Notes under the pieces: model-generated
Seen by the model: only the letters and a program-made list of their open reading frames with translations
Databases searched by the model: none
What the model was told of the DNA's origin: nothing
Assembly (NCBI GenBank): GCA_043815465.1
Contig: JBDRIW010000030.1
Location: forward strand, 1-7,941
DNA length: 7,941 nucleotides
Source of the DNA: JBAZFF01 sp043815465
GTDB taxonomy: Bacteria; Patescibacteriota; Minisyncoccia; Minisyncoccales; RBG-13-42-11
Direction: 5' to 3'
Translations under genes and position numbers: made by a program
Part shown: in pieces, positions 5,911 through 7,941 of the stretch
Position numbering within the stretch: position 1 is the stretch's first letter
Layout: every line of letters begins with the position of its first letter

Positions 5911-7041
5911 TTATCTGGCAAAAGGATTCCTTGCCCCATATACTCCAAAATGTATATGGCATCCTGTAGAGTGGCCTGCCCCAGAAGTTCCTGGTTTTCC
6001 GCCCATTAAGGCAATAGCCTGTCCCTGAGAGACCTTGTCTCCGACATTTACTAAACTAGCTGAAATATGTCCATAATAGGTCACAACTCCATTTGGATGT
6101 TCTATGGTCATATGATTCCCATATCCATTAAGAGCGTATTTAGAAGTAGAATTAGTCGTCTTTATTTTTAAGACTGTTCCAGCTGCGGCAGAATAAATAA
6201 CTCCTCCACATTTTCCGTTGCTGAAATCAATAGCATTGGAAAAATGTAATCCTTGGGTAATTTTAGTTTCACAACCAGCTATGGGACAGATAAAGTAGCT
6301 GTCTGCCAATGGTGCGTTTGAGGGAGCATAACTATACGAATTCTTTGGTTTTGTCCCATTTGGAATTATTAAAATATCTCCTGCATATATATCTCCTTCA
6401 CTAGATAAATTATTGAAAGCCAATAAGTCTTCTGTCTTGGCTTTATATTTTTGTATTATTACAGAAACAGTATCTCCCGATTTAACATAATGTAATACTC
6501 CTGTTACAGGAAGAATGACTAATTTTTGTCCAGGATTAATTAAAGAGCTACTGTTTAGTTCATTGGCCCATAAGATAGTATTTAAGGAAATGCCAAATTT
6601 TGAAGCTATAGAAGAAAGACTATCTCCTGATTCTATCTCATATTCTGTAATTATCTTTTTGGTATCTGCATAATCATACCCCCCTATTAAAGCGCCTAGG
6701 ACTTGAGGAGAAAAAGAACTCGGAGGAGTAGATGCTTTAAGAGTATTTTCTTCTAACACTAAAAGTTCTGGAGAATCTGGAAAGGAAGTATTTAATGTTC
6801 CAGCAAAAGAATCTTCCTCTGTTGCTTTCTCTACTGACATAGCCAAAGAAGCTAAAGAAAAATCCCCTTTATTATATAGGGAATTTGATGCTGAACCAGA
6901 AAACAAAGAGATCAAAACAAACATTAATATTGTAATAGATCCTAAACAAATAAATGGATCCTTATGAGATCCTTTAATTTTGCTTTTGTTTCTATGGAAA
7001 TAAGATTTCAACCCCAAAAAGGGCTTTAAATAACTATCCAT
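5911..7041 (-). CDS. Membrane-anchored LysM-M23 peptidoglycan endopeptidase
   Basis: This 376-residue protein begins with a basic N-terminus, then one hydrophobic segment (about 30-50, FICLGSITILMFVLISLF), giving a membrane anchor or uncleaved signal. A Ser/Thr-rich linker leads to two LysM modules (about 131-178, EYEIESGDSLSSIASKFGIS; about 183-228, LHYVKSGDTVSVIIQKY), which bind peptidoglycan glycan chains. The C-terminus (about 245-376) is a LytM/M23 metallopeptidase: H266 and D272 in LHFSNAIDFS, H325 in YYGHIS, and H362-I-H364 in GCHIHFG. By analogy with LytM, H266, D272 and H364 bind zinc while H325 and H362 act in catalysis. The first pair is spaced H-x5-D rather than the common H-x3-D, which I believe occurs in related CPR proteins. 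The enzyme should cut peptide cross-links outside the cell. It starts divergently from rsmA. Confidence 0.92.
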   Translation of the reverse strand: MDSYLKPFLGLKSYFHRNKSKIKGSHKDPFICLGSITILMFVLISLFSGSASNSLYNKGDFSLASLAMSVEKATEEDSFAGTLNTSFPDSPELLVLEENTLKASTPPSSFSPQVLGALIGGYDYADTKKIITEYEIESGDSLSSIASKFGISLNTILWANELNSSSLINPGQKLVILPVTGVLHYVKSGDTVSVIIQKYKAKTEDLLAFNNLSSEGDIYAGDILIIPNGTKPKNSYSYAPSNAPLADSYFICPIAGCETKITQGLHFSNAIDFSNGKCGGVIYSAAAGTVLKIKTTNSTSKYALNGYGNHMTIEHPNGVVTYYGHISASLVNVGDKVSQGQAIALMGGKPGTSGAGHSTGCHIHFGVYGARNPFAR

Positions 7042-7053
7042 TTATCTTAATTA

Positions 7054-7081
7054 AGGATATCTTATTGGTGTCTATAGTCAA
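7054..7081 (-). promoter_or_regulatory. Candidate promoter for the LysM-M23 peptidase gene
   Basis: On the minus strand TTGACT (7081-7076) matches 5/6 of the -35 consensus, and after 16 bp TATCCT (7059-7054) matches 4/6 of the -10. The expected start is near 7047, only about 6 nt before the ATG at 7041, and no Shine-Dalgarno is present. Confidence 0.45.
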
Positions 7082-7086
7082 GCAGT

Positions 7087-7095
7087 TTATCCACA
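7087..7095 (+). promoter_or_regulatory. Perfect DnaA-box nonamer
   Basis: TTATCCACA exactly matches the high-affinity E. coli DnaA box (R1/R4 type). It lies in the 84-bp divergent gap, 5 bp from the -35 of the peptidase promoter and covering the position a -35 for rsmA would occupy. It is a single copy without neighbouring boxes or an AT-rich unwinding array, so it does not mark an origin. A regulatory role for DnaA or a chance match are the options. Confidence 0.35.
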
Positions 7096-7107
7096 AGTTA
7101 AAATTCA

Positions 7108-7116
7108 TGATAGAAT
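7108..7116 (+). promoter_or_regulatory. Candidate extended -10 promoter for rsmA
   Basis: TGATAGAAT has the extended -10 TG motif followed by a 5/6 match to TATAAT. No good -35 is found 16-18 bp upstream, as is common for extended -10 promoters. Transcription would begin near 7123, about 3 nt before the ATG at 7126. Confidence 0.5.
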
Positions 7117-7125
7117 AAGAAAACA

Positions 7126-7941
7126 ATGAATTCTTTAAAGGACAACATTAGATTATTGCTCAAAAAACATAATATTCAACCCTCTAAGGGATTGGGTCAG
7201 AACTTTTTAATAGATGGGTCTGCTATAAACAAAGTTGTATCAGCCATAGACTTTAAGTCCGACAATACAATCATAGAGGTCGGTCCTGGTTTTGGTATTT
7301 TAACAAAAAGATTAGTAGAAAAAGCTAAAAAAGTAGTAGCCATTGAGAAAGATCCTAATATGGTGAAACTGCTAGAGGAAGAGTCTTCTTTGTCCAATAA
7401 TCTAGAAATTATTAACTCAGATATATTAAAATGGGAGCCAGAAGAAGCCAATTATACTTTAGTTGGAAATATTCCTTTTTACTTAACGGCTCCAGTTATT
7501 AGAAAATTCTTAGAGTATAAAAATAAACCAAAACAAATAGTTTTTATAATACAGAAAGAAGTAGCTCAAAGAATATGTGCCAATCCCCCAAAGATGAGTA
7601 TTTTAGCCGTTTCTGTCCAGCTATATGCAGAAGCTAAAATAATTTCTTATATTAAAAAAGATTCTTTTTGGCCTAGTCCTAAAATAGATTCAGCTATTAT
7701 TAAAATAGTTCCTAAAAAAGAAAAGTTAAAAGTAGATACTGACTTATTCTTTAAAGTGGTAAAGGCTGGATTTTCTCAACCCAGAAAACAATTGTTGAAT
7801 AATTTATCAACTAAATTAAATGTTGATAAAATTAAGATATTGAGCTGGTTATCAAAAAATAATATAAAACCAGAATTGCGAGCGGAAACTTTAGAAGTAA
7901 AAGATTGGATTAATCTAACTAAAAGTTTTAAAATAGACTAA
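7126..7941 (+). CDS. rsmA: 16S rRNA dimethyladenosine transferase (KsgA/RsmA)
   Basis: It is complete at 271 residues (E. coli: 273), ending with TAA at the last base of the window. The N-terminal SKGLGQNFLID (20-30) is the family signature. Motif I, EVGPGFG (51-57), and the acidic IEKD (73-76) bind S-adenosylmethionine. The catalytic motif IV is NIPFYLTAP (115-123) where E. coli has NLPYNIS, so the aromatic that stacks on the target adenine is Phe118 instead of Tyr. FWPSPKIDSAIIKI (181-194) and a C-terminal helical domain follow. The enzyme dimethylates two adjacent adenines near the 3' end of 16S rRNA (A1518/A1519 in E. coli) late in 30S assembly. An Erm-type 23S methylase is less likely given length and C-terminal motif. 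There is only a weak purine-rich stretch (AATAAGAAA) upstream. Confidence 0.96.
   Translation: MNSLKDNIRLLLKKHNIQPSKGLGQNFLIDGSAINKVVSAIDFKSDNTIIEVGPGFGILTKRLVEKAKKVVAIEKDPNMVKLLEEESSLSNNLEIINSDILKWEPEEANYTLVGNIPFYLTAPVIRKFLEYKNKPKQIVFIIQKEVAQRICANPPKMSILAVSVQLYAEAKIISYIKKDSFWPSPKIDSAIIKIVPKKEKLKVDTDLFFKVVKAGFSQPRKQLLNNLSTKLNVDKIKILSWLSKNNIKPELRAETLEVKDWINLTKSFKID

Noticed and set aside
7042..7125. Chromosomal origin suggested by the DnaA box
   Set aside because: There is only one box, with no cluster and no dnaA, dnaN or rpmH nearby, so an origin is not supported.
7197..7451. Minus-strand 84-codon open frame
   Set aside because: It lies inside rsmA, opposite conserved SAM-binding motifs, with no independent support.

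Overview
The window looks like a compact, AT-rich bacterial chromosome segment that uses the standard stop codons (TAA and TGA both end genes, and TGG is the Trp codon). Its style suggests a Patescibacteria/CPR bacterium, probably Parcubacteria-like. The reasons are short intergenic gaps, almost no Shine-Dalgarno sequences, tRNAs without encoded CCA, a single-pass membrane amidase with a long acidic cytoplasmic tail, a LysM-M23 peptidase, a small TraR/DksA-type zinc-finger protein, and an unclassified HTH protein of a kind I associate with these genomes. The phylum assignment is inference; the gene identities are firmer.

Layout. Positions 1-307 (minus) hold the N-terminal third of a CCA-adding enzyme that runs off the window. 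A divergent promoter region follows (about 308-389). On the plus strand come an HTH-containing protein of unknown function whose 5' end is frame-disrupted (390-1085), tRNA-Arg(TCG) starting at the very next base after its stop codon, tRNA-Lys(CTT), rpsO (S15), a NYN/LabA-type PIN-fold nuclease, pnp (PNPase) and a membrane-anchored N-acetylmuramoyl-L-alanine amidase. After a 76-bp gap comes a TraR/DksA-type zinc-finger gene. A bidirectional terminator hairpin (about 5870-5898) separates this run from a convergent LysM-M23 peptidase gene (5911-7041, minus). Across a second divergent promoter region (7042-7125, with a perfect DnaA-box nonamer) lies a complete rsmA/ksgA that ends at the last base of the window.

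How the genes fit together. Most serve RNA and ribosome biology: CCA addition matches the two tRNAs that lack encoded CCA; S15 and RsmA act on the 30S subunit; PNPase and the NYN protein are RNA-processing or decay enzymes. Two cell-wall hydrolases (amidase, M23 peptidase) form a second theme. The classic rpsO-pnp pair is preserved but with the NYN gene between them, joined to pnp by an ATGA overlap.

Points most worth a second look: the paired indels at the start of the HTH gene; the mRNA-tRNA-tRNA-mRNA arrangement with 0-nt and 15-nt junctions; the NYN gene inside the rpsO-pnp operon; and -10-like hexamers only 6-14 bp upstream of four start codons, which suggests leaderless or nearly leaderless mRNAs. 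I see no CRISPR array, insertion sequence, rRNA or phage module, and nothing that clearly qualifies as a wholly new system.
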